Part shown: one piece after another, positions 10,190 to 20,889 of the stretch
Layout of the letters: every line of letters starts with the position of its first letter
Numbering within the stretch: the stretch's first letter is position 1
From: Hyperoplus lanceolatus
Taxonomy: Eukaryota; Chordata; Actinopteri; Uranoscopiformes; Ammodytidae
Length of the DNA stretch: 64,000 nucleotides
Assembly: GCA_026929865.2 (NCBI GenBank)
Contig: CM049408.1
Coordinates: 6,458,001 to 6,522,000 of the forward strand
Direction: 5' to 3'
The notes under the pieces: model-generated
What the model saw: the letters and a program-made list of their open reading frames with translations, nothing else
The model's database searches: none
What the model was told of the DNA's origin: nothing
Program-made: the position numbers and the translations under genes

Positions 10190-11015
10190 TATTTAGTGGG
10201 GGAGGAAAAGGTAATGTCCGAGCCCTTTTTTTATGAATGGATTTGTCAAACTTTGAGACATTTCACTAATGACCTTGCTCTGTAGTCTGACAGCAGTAAA
10301 AAAAAAGGCTATTTGTAATTTGAGAGCTCTGGTTTCAATACACCTTTGATACACCAATATGTAACTAAGTGGCTATGTTCTGTGTGTGTGTGTGCCATTC
10401 CAGTGTGAGAGGAATGATCAGAGCTGTAACTGGTTAAGTTTTAAGCACGCTACAGAATGGCTGAATCTCTTTTACTCTGAAAACAAAATAAGTAATTTCC
10501 TTTTTTCTTTCTTTTTTTATTCCAGGTCCGTGTGGAGTGGCAACCATGTGGGACATGGTATGTTCTTTCCAACAGTTTCTTAATAGAAATGTCTTATGAT
10601 CTCAATTATTAAACTAGTGATGGAATAATGTACTTCGGGCTGAGAAGGTTCCTACTTTATTGTTTTATTGGTGCCTTTAAATAAAACTTGTCCACTTCTA
10701 TGTTCGGAGAGCTCTGAACTTTAAGAAAATACCAGTCATAATAGATTGTTGTAAAAACATGATAACCAAGATCCTATTCTAAGAAAGCATTATTCATTAC
10801 CACTTTCATAGCAATATCTATTATTCCTTCACAAAATGGTTCTCTTACAGAATGCTAATAATTTAAGCTGCCTCAAGCAAGCCCATTTAAGGGTAAATAA
10901 TATGACACATTTGGATCTCCAAATACATAAACAGGTTAACCAAGTGAATGATATTCACTGCCTCTTTTGGGAAGAATTAACTCATGGTCTCGTCTCTGTT
11001 GCCTCCAGTACACTA
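10190..11015. other. No gene recognised
   Basis: No domain-bearing ORF and no terminal repeats were seen. This is presumably residual hAT interior or old degraded insertions. Confidence 0.45.
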
Positions 11016-11019
11016 TTTG

Positions 11020-11912
11020 CGCTTTTCCACCGCACCTTTAGCTCGACTCAGCTCAACTTGGTTTGGTAGCAGCACGGGTCGTTTTCCACTGCAAATAGAT
11101 AGTTCCTGAACGTGGGCGGGGTCGTCATATAAAGGGGCAGAAAGCCTACTCCGGAGTCAAGTAGCAAAGCAGAAATTACGAGCAGTTGTTGTGCTAAACC
11201 GCCAAAGATACGGATTGAAAATGTTTAAGAAATACCCCCCTTGTAACTGTTTACGAAAAGAAGTAGAAGTATATTGCGACGGGCCATTAAAAGGGAGGAT
11301 TGGTGTCTTGATGTGTGATTGGCACACAGTCAGCTGTAGGGATGCGTCACGTACATCTGTATGCACGTAAATACAGGCATCATAAAGTTGACTTTTTTGT
11401 GCTTGTTTAAGGATACGTGTTTTCAAATGCAAGCCATGTCTCAGCCTGATTTTTTTTATTGAGGTAATCAGTGCAGTTTCAGGCTTGTAATGTAATCGCT
11501 CGCTATCATTTCTGTCCCAACCGGCTACTATAGGGTATATAGCTGATAGCTGCCCTACATGTCTCCTCTCGTGTCGTGTACAGTATGTTTGAAGTAACAT
11601 CCCCAATAACCAACACAACTGGGTGAGCTTAGCGACTATATGGACATTTCATTACGTTTTTTAGGATCTGTGATGCAAATAAAATGAAACATAGCCAGAG
11701 AAGGCTGCACGTGGCGAGACAAAATACACTCAAAGTCCCGGAGAGTTTGGGAGTATATACTGCAGAATGGAGCCGGTAGTCTCTGGCCAATCAGTGGCCG
11801 GCTGTCTGCGGACCTCACCTTTTAGCATTGGCTCAGCTCGCTTGGAACCTTAAGCGAGGCGATACCAAAAAAGCAGAGTTGAGTTGAGCTGATACCACAC
11901 AGTGGAAAAGCC
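11020..11912. mobile_element. Non-autonomous inverted-repeat element
   Basis: The left end CGCTTTTCCACCGC and right end ending GTGGAAAAGCC are near inverses, and both arms continue with GAGCTGA/CAGCTCAACT words. Possible target duplication is TTTG at 11016-11019 and 11913-11916. It is about 893 bp with no coding sequence. The style (GCTTTTCCACTG) is common among fish MITEs. The superfamily was not assigned. Confidence 0.6.
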
Positions 11913-13284
11913 TTTGCGTGACAATCCAGCTGCTTAATGATGGCAGATGATTATGATTTTAAACTAATAAGATGTTTTTAATTTGAGTAGTTTGTACATT
12001 TCATGTCAAAACAAATTTCACTGAGGTTCACCCCACTCCATGGGTGTCATTACCTCGGCGGCACTCGTGGAGGCGCTGTTTAGTCTGGCGCCAGGCTATG
12101 AACATCACGTATATGGGTAAGGCTTGGGAGGCTCCGGGTTTGACTATTTCCTTTGCAAGAACATGAATAAAAATTAAGAATAGTGTCAAACAAAGGTGTC
12201 TGGTTGAAATCCAGTGTCTCGTGTCAGCTGTGTCACTGTCAAACCTGTCCACCGCTTACTTGTGGTGACGTCATGCGCCAGCGTCGTTATGGCAACGCGT
12301 GCCCTCGGCTTTCACAGTTACATAAGTGAAGTACTTTAGCGAACTATTAAGGTGATTAAGCTTCATCTGAGCGTTTTTATTTTTTGCAAGACATTTGTTT
12401 ACAAAGTCCCAAGAATAACAAGAATGCAGAACAGTTAGGCATCAATAATAAAGTCAAAAGTAAAAGTAATCTGGTCATTAAAATGTCACACAACTCGATC
12501 ACAACCACTCGTTTTTCATCAAGTCACATTAAGGAGATAGCATATAATTATATAATATAAAAAATAATTAGAAGCACATATTTTACATAGGCCTATACAA
12601 ATATCTAAAAACAACAACAAAACAATGTAACTCATCCGAGCGTCAGTAAGCCTATATCGTTGTGTACTTCCGGGTTTGAAAAGGTCGTAAAATGATTATT
12701 TAAAAAAGTAGCCTAGATAGATTTCACACCCAAATCACAATTTATTATCTAGGCTACGTCCCCATATTGCTGTGGTAATAAAAATGGGTTGGGAAGCATG
12801 AAAAAAATCGTCTTTTATGTGTGTATCAGATAGCCTACGTAGGCTAATATATGACACATGTGTGTCACCATGGCAACGCATGGGCATTACGGTGAAACGT
12901 CGGTTCACAACATTGTATGACCTCGATTCAGAACATTTTGCTGGCAGGACCGAGCTATATCCGCGTAACATCTAAACTAAACCTAATATGCATTTGCTGA
13001 ATCAAGATTGTGAACATAAAGTACACATTTCTTGCTAAAAGTGTCATCAAAAAACCTTAAGATACAGAAACGGCCGTAAAATTCAGCTTTTTACACGGCC
13101 TGCCGCCATCTTTCTTCTGTGCTGAAAGTGAAAACTTGAAAGTCACGTGGTGCGGGCGCAGTGTCCACTCTTTACAATGGAACGATGATTCAAAACATCG
13201 ATTTTTCTCTGAAACGTTGTCTGAGAGCGTAATCGTGGTTTGCGGAAGAGTTCTCTGAGGACGTTTTTCTCCGGCGATTGGGTT
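11913..13284. other. No gene recognised
   Basis: A 74-codon minus-strand ORF at 12252-12028 has a hydrophobic stretch and a GTAATG after CGCCGAG, but no partner exon was found. The rest is AT-rich with scattered CpG near 12850-13150. Confidence 0.45.
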
Positions 13285-13631
13285 GTAACCAGAGCAGTCT
13301 CAGTGCTGTGGTGTTGTCGAAATCCTGACTGGAAAACATCAAAGCAGTTGTTCATTGCTAAGTAGTTATTTAGCTGTTGATAAACAGCTTTTTCAATGAT
13401 TTTGCTTAAAAACGGTAGGTTGGATATGGGCCTATAATTGTTCATGAGCGATGTATCCAGGTTGTTCTTTTTTAGGAATGACTTGATGACTGCTGTTTTC
13501 AGGGCCTGTGGGAATACACCTGTCCGAAGGGACATGTTGACAATTTGTAGAACATCTGAGGCCATACAGCTAAAAACTGTTTTAAAGAAGCCTGTGGGAA
13601 GAATGTCAAGGCAACAGGAGGAGGAGTTCAG
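13285..13631 (-). pseudogene. L2 LINE reverse transcriptase, N-terminal fragment (part 2)
   Basis: Minus-strand translation reads SSSCCLDILPTGFF, then GVFPQALKTAVIKSFLKKNNLD, NNYRPISNLPFLSKIIEKAV and FQSGFRQHHSTETALV, the fingers region of an L2 reverse transcriptase. It stops matching near 13285. Its upstream continuation lies beyond the inserted element at 13632-17757, as shown by the reading through of the two flanks. Confidence 0.85.
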
Positions 13632-16600
13632 GGGCCTATTTCAGGTAGCTGGTTTTACATACTCTGGGTTGAGAAGCAACTCTGGGTTTTCGGTTTCAGA
13701 ACAGTGGATCAGCGTTGGGTTTATCAACTCTGAGCGTGTTCACTCTGGGTGGAGCGTGTGCATAAAAGCCATCGTCAATGATTCACCATGGAAACAGAAC
13801 AAACAAATGATTGATCCTCCCACTTCTCCACTTCTCAAAAAAGAAATCTCCGCTCCTCCCACTAGAGTTACAAATATTAACGAATGAGCTTATGGTAGCC
13901 TATGGAGAAGAATTAACGGGATATTGTCTCATAACTCTGATCTAATCTCCTCGGCAATTCAGAAAAAAAACAGAGCAAACATTTTTTGTCAAGATAATCA
14001 TTTCCCTTCCGTATGAGAAGCCATAGTCTATTTTAAAAAGTTACGCATATCAGCTGTAAAGTAATAAAGCTGGCGCGGCACACCATTGCTGACAGTGCCT
14101 AAAGCCTACTGTGCAGTAAACAGAACAGACAGTCGCTTCTTTTAAATGGGGAGTGAAATACATTAACGTCAAGACACATTAGGTGACAGTTTCCATTGAA
14201 GTTAGTTAGTTAGTTAATTCTTTATTGTCCACGGTGTGGAGATTTGTCTTTGGTCTCATAAAAAACAACAAGCAGGACAACACAACAACAACAACAACAA
14301 AAAAAACAACAACAACAACATTTACACACAGACATCTTCAGGGCAAGAAGCAGGGCAGCAGTGGCAGTGTACACATCAGCGGGACATGGTGTTCAGTACC
14401 CCAATCGCTTTAGGAGTGAAGGAATTTTTAAAAATGTTACAATTTGCCCTTGGCACTCTGTAACGTCTACCCGAGGGAAGGAGTTCAAACTCCCTATGGA
14501 GTGGATGGGACGGATCGTTTGCTATTTTAACAGCTTTTTTCCTCAGCACTTCCTCGTACATACAACTTAATTGTTTCTGTTTTGTCCCTATGATTTTTGA
14601 GGCAAGGTTTATTATTCTCTGTAGCTTGCTTCTTCCTTTTACGTTTAGGTTACCATACCACATTGCCATATTAAAGGTTAAAATGCCCTCAATAAGGTTC
14701 TTATAAACTGTTTCCATAATGTGCTTGCTCACTCTGAATGAGTTGAGTTTGCGCAGTAGATGGAGACGTTGGTTACAGGTTTTAAAAATATAGTCTGTGT
14801 TTTCACTAAAATTTAGATTGCAATCAATAAATGTACCTAAATATTTGAAACTGTCTACTACCTCTACAACTTGTCCCCTAACTTAAGGGGCTGCACATGG
14901 TTCTTTTCATGAAAAACAAGTTCCTGTGTTTTTGTGACATTCATCTCTAAGGAACTTGCATCACACCACTTCTGAAGAGATGCCACATATGCTCTATATG
15001 CTCCCTCTCCGACTGTGTCCCCCTTCTTTAATAAGGCAACCAGGGCCATATCGTCAGCATATTTAAACAAACGAAAGTTTTCCAGATCTAATTGGAATTC
15101 GTTTGTATATATGGAAAAAAGTAGTGGGGATAAAATGGTCCCTTGCTTGGGCGCCAGTATTAAGTACAGTGATGTCGGACCGAGTATTATTAACCAGAAC
15201 CTGTTGAGGACGGTCAGAGAGGAAGTCCCTAACAAGGTGGATAATACCACCGTTTACTCCTATCTCGATAAGTCTTTGCAATAAGATGTGAATCTGCTGC
15301 TGTTAAAGGCGGAGGTAAAATCGATAAACAAGGCCCTAGCAAAGTGGGAGGGGGCTTGAAGGTGCTTTGAGAGAGTGTGGAACATACTGATGGTTGTCAT
15401 CGGTTCCCCTATGGCTTTTGTAAGCAAACTGAAGATGATCTAAGCTGTTAGAAACCGATGCTGTGTTTGTCTGCTTATAACTCTCTCAAAACATTTTCCT
15501 AAGATAGAAGTAAGTGCAATGGGCCTGTAATCTTTTAATTCAGTAGTTCCAGGTTTTTTAGGGATAGGCACAATATGAGACATTTTCCATAATTTGGGCA
15601 TTGTTAAAGAATTAAGCAAGCACTGAAATAACTCCAGCACAATACCTTTAAGTTCATAAACATTTTCTTTTAAAACTCTCCCTCTCAGGCCATCCGGCCC
15701 CGGGGCGAGTGGGCTTAACACTAGACAGGCTGGCTACAATCTCATGTTCATTCAGTTTAATAGGGACATATCCAGGAATGGATCTACACACACTATTCGT
15801 TCAGCACTGAAATCATTCTTGTCAAAACGACTGAAGAAGACATTTAAATCATTTGCAAAAGATGGAGAGGGGTGTGACAAGGGGGTACACTTTTCTTAGT
15901 CTCCCTGCCCATCATCACATTTAAACCTTCCCATGCTTTCTTGGCATTTCCTGAGAAATAATGACATTCAACTTTATCCTTATATTCTATTTTAGCTTTA
16001 CTCAGTTTAGATCTTAGTTCACATTTTTTTCCTTAAGTAATTCAGTGTTACCATTACTAAAGTGTTTTTCTCACGAATGCATTCCTTAAGATCACTAGAC
16101 ATCCATACATTGTTATTAGGAAATATTCTAACAGTTTTAGTTCGAGTGATTTTACTTTCATTAAACAACAGATAAGACGTGAAAGTGTCAATTAGTTCAT
16201 GAGGGGTGTCACATGAGTTAGAAAGAGCCAGTCGGTAGTCTCCAGCTCGCATTTCATCTCCTCCCTACAGTCCTCAGTCCAGATCTCAATTTCCTTGGTC
16301 ACTGTATTTTCCGTCTCAACTTAGCCCTGTAACGTGGGAGTAGATGGACGCGTTATGGTCAGATTTCCCCAAGGCAGGCCTACAGATGGATTTATAGGCG
16401 TCGGTATGTTGCCATAACACTTATCCAGGGTCGTGCCAGGCGGGTGGGACAGTCCACGTATTGATGTAAAGTGGGCAGATGATCGGACAGGTCACAAGAG
16501 TTAAAGTCCCCGAGCAACAGGACGGGTTGGTTAACTGCACGGGACAGGCGTGTTATAACTCTGCTATCCTTGCTGCAGCTCCCACAAAGTCCGGCCCAGG

Positions 16601-17757
16601 TCGTAGGCCAATATGATTGTAATCTGGCCAAACTCCCTCGGGAGGTAAAAGGGGCGAAAAGAGACAACCAGGATTTCATAATCATGTGTGCACACACGTT
16701 CCCGGACGGTGTACTGGGTAGCCCAGCGAGTGTCCATGTAGACACACAAGCCACCGCCAATAGATTTTCGTGACAATTAGTGTCTCTGTCAGCCCGAATT
16801 ATTGTGTAACCCGGTAAATTGGGGTCTGGCATCTCCTCTTTCAACCAGCTTTCCGTAAAACAGATGAGGTTGCTCTGTCGGTACTCATTGTCATATTGAA
16901 CTTTAGCGATCAGTTCATTCATCTTGTTGCTCAAAGAGCGAACATTAGAAAAAGTTATTACCGGTAGAGGATGTCTGCTGCGCCCTTAGTCGTTCTCTCA
17001 CGCCCCTCTGGATCCTCTTTCTTTATTTTAGTCCATTTTCGCGTCCCGATGTTTTTGAGTTGCGGATACTTGATCAGCAGCTCCAGACCAGAGTCCTCCG
17101 GCTTGATTGAGTGCCTGAGTGACAACAGCTGGGCTCGCGTGTAGGTGAGGATGCCGGCTTTTTCGTATAAACTCCATACTTCGGCGATTAAACTACTGAG
17201 AAGGCACACAGCCAGCCAAAGTAATATGCCGTCGCTGAACTTCATCTTGCCACAAAGAGAATGCGGGCACGATCACTTAAAACAACAAAAAAAACATAGA
17301 AACGACAGGAGACGAGACAGACAGGTGAGACACTGGGTCAGCAGCAGAGCCGCGCCCCCTTTCATCGCATCATCCTGATTGAAGAGCCTGATTGATTTAT
17401 TACCAGATCCATTTTCCTCAAGATCACAGTTTAAATTATTATATAATTTTTATATTCATATTAGGCTATTTAACAAGGCTTGTCAGTGACTTTAGGATCG
17501 CACAAGTGAACTACAACGATCGCGTGCAGCCGCAGCGTTACATGAATCCACCTGACATAAATCTGTTCAGTGGCACAGACGTTAAAAAACATACAATACA
17601 AATAGGTTTATTAATCTGAATGTAGAGCATGTCACGATGTGTAAGGTGGCCGCCTATATGAACGGACCGAGGGCTGAGAACAAGGCTACTGATCAGATAA
17701 ATGATCGGTCAAACGTAAAATCATCAGGAAATGATAAAAACATCCTGAAATAGGCCC
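13632..17757. mobile_element. Short inverted-repeat DNA element split by a LINE
   Basis: Termini GGGCCTATTTCAGG (13632) and its inverse CCTGAAATAGGCCC (ending 17757) are flanked by CAG at 13629-13631 and 17758-17760. Removing the element plus one CAG joins the two L2 halves (GTTCAG with GTGTTG), giving direct evidence for a 3-bp target duplication. After subtracting the LINE at 14202-17377, about 950 bp of the element remains, with no coding sequence. A 3-bp duplication would fit PIF/Harbinger, though CAG is not the usual TWA target. Confidence 0.85.
14202..17377 (-). pseudogene. Nearly full-length CR1/Rex-like LINE, multiply frameshifted
   Basis: Read on the minus strand, the order is: a 5' ORF piece (17245-16958); an endonuclease region (16934-16392) with LICFTESWL, ADRDTN and PVLLLGDFN; a linker (16252-16019); reverse transcriptase fingers (15721-15440) with APGPDGLRGR and YRPIALTS; palm (15281-14864) with KQGTILSPLLF and YADDMALVA; and a C-terminal segment (14732-14376) with ADPSHP-like NDPSHPLHREFELLPSGRR. 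The frame breaks several times, so it is dead. The 3' end has a tandem TTAG tail (plus-strand GTTAGTTAGTTAG from 14201), typical of this clade. ATTGAAG at 14195-14201 and 17378-17384 is a plausible target duplication, implying insertion of 3.2 kb into the element around it. Confidence 0.9.
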
Positions 17758-17760
17758 CAG

Positions 17761-17945
17761 GTGTTGTATAATGTCCTCCAGGTTTTTGTGGTTTATCAGA
17801 TAAAATTGTGTCAATTGCATTTGGATTGATTTTAAGTGGGCATAGCGATGACACATATGTTGAACTTTGTATTGATGCAGTGACAGCTTGTCTAATTTTG
17901 TGAATTTTCTCAGAAAAGAAGGAGGCAAATTATAACACAATCACA
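17761..17945 (-). pseudogene. L2 LINE fragment (part 1, upstream of the insertion)
   Basis: Minus-strand translation contains ASFFSEKIHKIRQAVTASIQ and, after a shift, MQLTQFYLINHKNLEDIIQHL, the region just before the CCLD block of L2 reverse transcriptase. It joins directly to the fragment at 13631 once the intervening element is removed. Confidence 0.75.
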
Positions 17946-18142
17946 GTAAATATGTAGCGCCTTCTTCCCTTCCCTTTTCACGTTGTAATGGCCCCGAGAA
18001 GTCTTGTAAAAGAAAACGAAAGTAACAAGCGTTTCCTGCAGCGCTGCTGCCTTGATAACGCACGCTTCCTTATCGAGCGCCCTACCTCCACGGACTGTAG
18101 GCTTTATATAAGCATCTCTGTGAGACAAAACAGCGGTTATGA
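17946..18142. other. No gene recognised
   Basis: A short unassigned stretch between the L2 fragment and a LINE 3' end. Confidence 0.4.
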
Positions 18143-18462
18143 ATTTCATTTTTCATTTAACTTTTATTTATCCTCGAGAGATCAATTGAGGGGTGACCCT
18201 CATTTTCAATGATGTCGAGTCAAAACAAATTCAAAACAACAATACATACAAAATATTCAATGCAAATACACCAAATACACAAGTGAAGAGAAGAGAAAAA
18301 AAAACAATTGAAACATTTACAAAGTGGTGAAGAGTGGCAGCAATTAAAAGGAATAAAGTACAATATAGCCTAATTAAAACAGTTACAAGTAGAGTTTGGC
18401 AGATCCAAGATAGTCTGTTTAAATTGGCCAAAGGATATGAATGTATTTAGTTTAATTTGTTG
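18143..18462 (-). mobile_element. 5'-truncated LINE copy, 3' end only
   Basis: In reverse complement it matches the 3' end of the LINE at 22.1-24.1 kb, from the last codons before the stop through the 3' UTR (including CCTCGAGAG/CTCTCGAGG and the ATTTC/GAAAT tail). The shared 67-codon antisense-independent ORF differs at only about ten positions. It lies in opposite orientation to that copy, 4-6 kb away. Confidence 0.9.
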
Positions 18463-19030
18463 CTGTATATGATGCAGTTCAACCTTCCACGTTCACCGGC
18501 TCCTTCCGACAGCTCACAGCCGCTGCCCCCGCACCGACAGCACAGCAAACTGCCCGTTATGACAGTTTGCCCCCCTAGTATGAAAAATAATTTAATCGGG
18601 GTAAATCAAAATGTGATCCTGCCATAAAATAAAAGGTGATATGATATGTTTGCCATAGCGCAGATCCTTGCCCTGTTTTATTCTAAATGCATTATGGGCA
18701 TTAAGTGTCTGTTTTGTGTAAGTAGGCTATCTGTTACTATTTGTTTTCCATGTTAAAAGTAAGCTACTTGAAAATTGAAAGTAGCCTAAATGTGGTTGAA
18801 AGAAAAGGAAATGTGCGGTGTTGATCATATGTGATAGATAAGGGGTCGCTATTGGATGCAGACATTATGAGATTCGGACCTTTGCTGTAAGAAAATGTTG
18901 TCAACTGGACCCATTTCAATTTTAGTTGAAGACCCCTCGGTCAGACCAAGAATAATTCAATTGTAGTTAAAGGATGATGTTGTCGATGACAGTATGAAGA
19001 AGAGAACTGTGAAATGCAGGTCTTAAAATG
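18463..19030. other. No gene recognised; probable hAT interior
   Basis: No ORF with motifs was found. A CCGCTGCCCCCGCACC-type GC stretch lies near 18520. It adjoins the ACTTG-rich right arm. Confidence 0.4.
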
Positions 19031-19049
19031 TAGAAACTGGGTTAGATAA

Positions 19050-19214
19050 TATGATTTTTGTAAGACTTGACTTGTGACTTGCTTGACCTGAGCAATGACT
19101 TAACTTGTGACTTGCTTGATTCTCACCACAGTGACTTGGACTTGCTTGAGACTTGAAGGTTATGACTTGAGACTTGCTTGTGACTTGCACATTAGTGACT
19201 TACCCCCACCTCTG
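19050..19214. repeat. ACTTG minisatellite, right subterminal region of the hAT
   Basis: The words GACTTG, TGACTTGC and TTGAGACTTG are repeated irregularly about a dozen times, ending in CCCCCACCTCTG. Such arrays inside CAGAGGTGGG-type ends are common in fish hAT elements. Confidence 0.75.
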
Positions 19215-19222
19215 CTTGATAC
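19215..19222. repeat. Right 8-bp target-site duplication of the composite hAT
   Basis: CTTGATAC, identical to 2117-2124. Confidence 0.82.
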
Positions 19223-20694
19223 TTAGTAGAATACAGTTAAATGAGCCTAAGGTTAAGACCTCCACAACTTCTCATAGACCATAATACAAATGAGAGGCAA
19301 TGTCAGCCATACCCCTGGAGTTTCTTCAGCCCGGGGCTAACAGTGTATTATTTGTCTATTAAAAGAGTGTTTCACACCATGCCGATCACACTTTAAGATG
19401 CCAAACAAGATGTTTATAGTTTTTGCATTGAACTATTATATATATATATAATATTTAAGAAGCAGCTTGCTTTTCACTTGCAATGCATTTTTGGGTTTGT
19501 TAGCTTGAGAAAAGACCAATCAGAGGAGAGGAGAGGGAACGGACTAATGAAAATGAGATAAAACAACAATGCTGGGTCACGCAGCAGACGCTATCAATGG
19601 GTTAATACTTAGTTTTCACTCATATACGACCAATCAAATAGAGTTCACATTATGGTCATGATCTCTATTTAAATGCTATTCAATGTCTTAATTGGATACT
19701 TGAAGCTGGCGTGGCTGTGTAACCTGGTAACTGCCAAAAGCATGAGAACCATAGGAATATAAACCATCCATCTGGAAATTAAGCGTGTCAGAGCTGCCAG
19801 CTGTTCTCCATGAAATTCCATTGGCTGTTGCCCTGTCAACCACTCGCTGTGGCGAGCAAACTGGAATATTTTTCCTTTCCACTATTGTTTACAGACATTC
19901 TGGCTCATCAGAGATCTTAGGGCCGCTCTGGAGGTTGTCTCATATCCTACGCCTGACACCTTGGAAGAAGAGCCTAAGCACTCTTAGAAAAAATTGGCTC
20001 AATTTTCCTTGACTGGGGGATGCCGGTCTGTGATTTGAGTGCACTCTCCATCTTGTAGTGCCTCAGTAATATCACTTCTTGGCCTGCACGCGAGCACGGA
20101 ATCACCTCCCCGTGCCAATTTCGGTGGAATTAATCTGATCTGAATGGTGTAATGACCCCAAGCGTGAGAGCTCACCTGATAGAGGAGCTCTTAGAACTGA
20201 TGAGGGTCGAAGCTTTAGACATCTAGCTTAAGGACTCCATTTCCCACAGGATCTCTGAAAACACATTATATTCCCTTTTTGATGAAAATGGAGGAAGATG
20301 TTTATCGTGGAGTGGGTTTCCTATTTCTGCTGTAATTCAAACATGATGTTTCAATCGGGCGGATATAGCAAGATGTTTTACTGTATTAAACATACTACAG
20401 TGTTACAGTTGCATTAGCGTATGTGTATGATTAGTATCTCTACTTGACTGCAATAATTCATCAGGCACAGATGAGAGTTATTTTTCATTTGAACCTTCAA
20501 AAAATATTAATAATTAATTTACAGCTGTCAGGGAGGTATGTTAGTGGCCACATGCTGATGTTTTTTATATTTTAATGCATGAGGGGTGGAACAGAATGCA
20601 ACAGAAATCTTACATGTCAAATCAGAGTTGATGGAATACAGTCATTCATACAGACATAACACTCATGCGGCTGGACCTTTTTCGAACTGCATTC
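19223..20694. other. No gene; non-repetitive non-coding DNA
   Basis: No domain-bearing ORF was found. The segment at about 19680-20260 is of balanced composition, lacks recognisable repeats and could be conserved regulatory DNA, but this cannot be shown without alignment. Confidence 0.4.
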
Positions 20695-20889
20695 AAATCA
20701 GTTTTATTTGTATAGCCCAATATCACAAATAGACATTTGCCTCAGTGGTCTTTACATTCCATGCAATATGATACAATATGACATCCTGCCCTTACACCCT
20801 TAGCTCGGCTGAGAAAAAACTCCCAGTAAAAAACCCTTTACCAGGATTAAAAAATGTTTGAAGAAATCTCAGGGAGAGTCGACAAAGTA
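20695..20889 (-). mobile_element. LINE/SINE 3' tail fragment
   Basis: Its reverse complement matches 59222-59423. Shared features are GACAAAGTAA near one end, the CTCAGCCGAGCTAAGGGTGT block, and the terminal TACAAATAAAACTGATTTGA. It is a widespread fish 3' end of a non-LTR element. No coding part is present. Confidence 0.7.

Larger units (their letters stand above)
2125..19214. mobile_element. 17-kb composite hAT element with nested insertions
   Basis: The left end starts CAGACATGGGGG at 2125. The right end, read on the other strand, starts CAGAGGTGGGGG at 19214. Both begin with the CAG typical of hAT termini. The flanks are a perfect 8-bp direct repeat, CTTGATAC, at 2117-2124 and 19215-19222, the size of hAT target duplications. 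ACTTG-rich sequence lies just inside both ends. The body is filled by a Harbinger, a Tc1, several LINE fragments and short inverted-repeat elements. No hAT transposase was recognised, so the original element may have been non-autonomous. Confidence 0.82.

Noticed and set aside
12028-12252. Minus-strand ORF with a signal-peptide-like stretch and a GTAATG donor-like end
   Set aside because: No second exon, conserved motif or promoter could be linked to it.
13090-13150. GAAAGTGAAAACTTGAAAGT resembling an interferon-response element
   Set aside because: A single short motif without a nearby gene; chance occurrence is likely.
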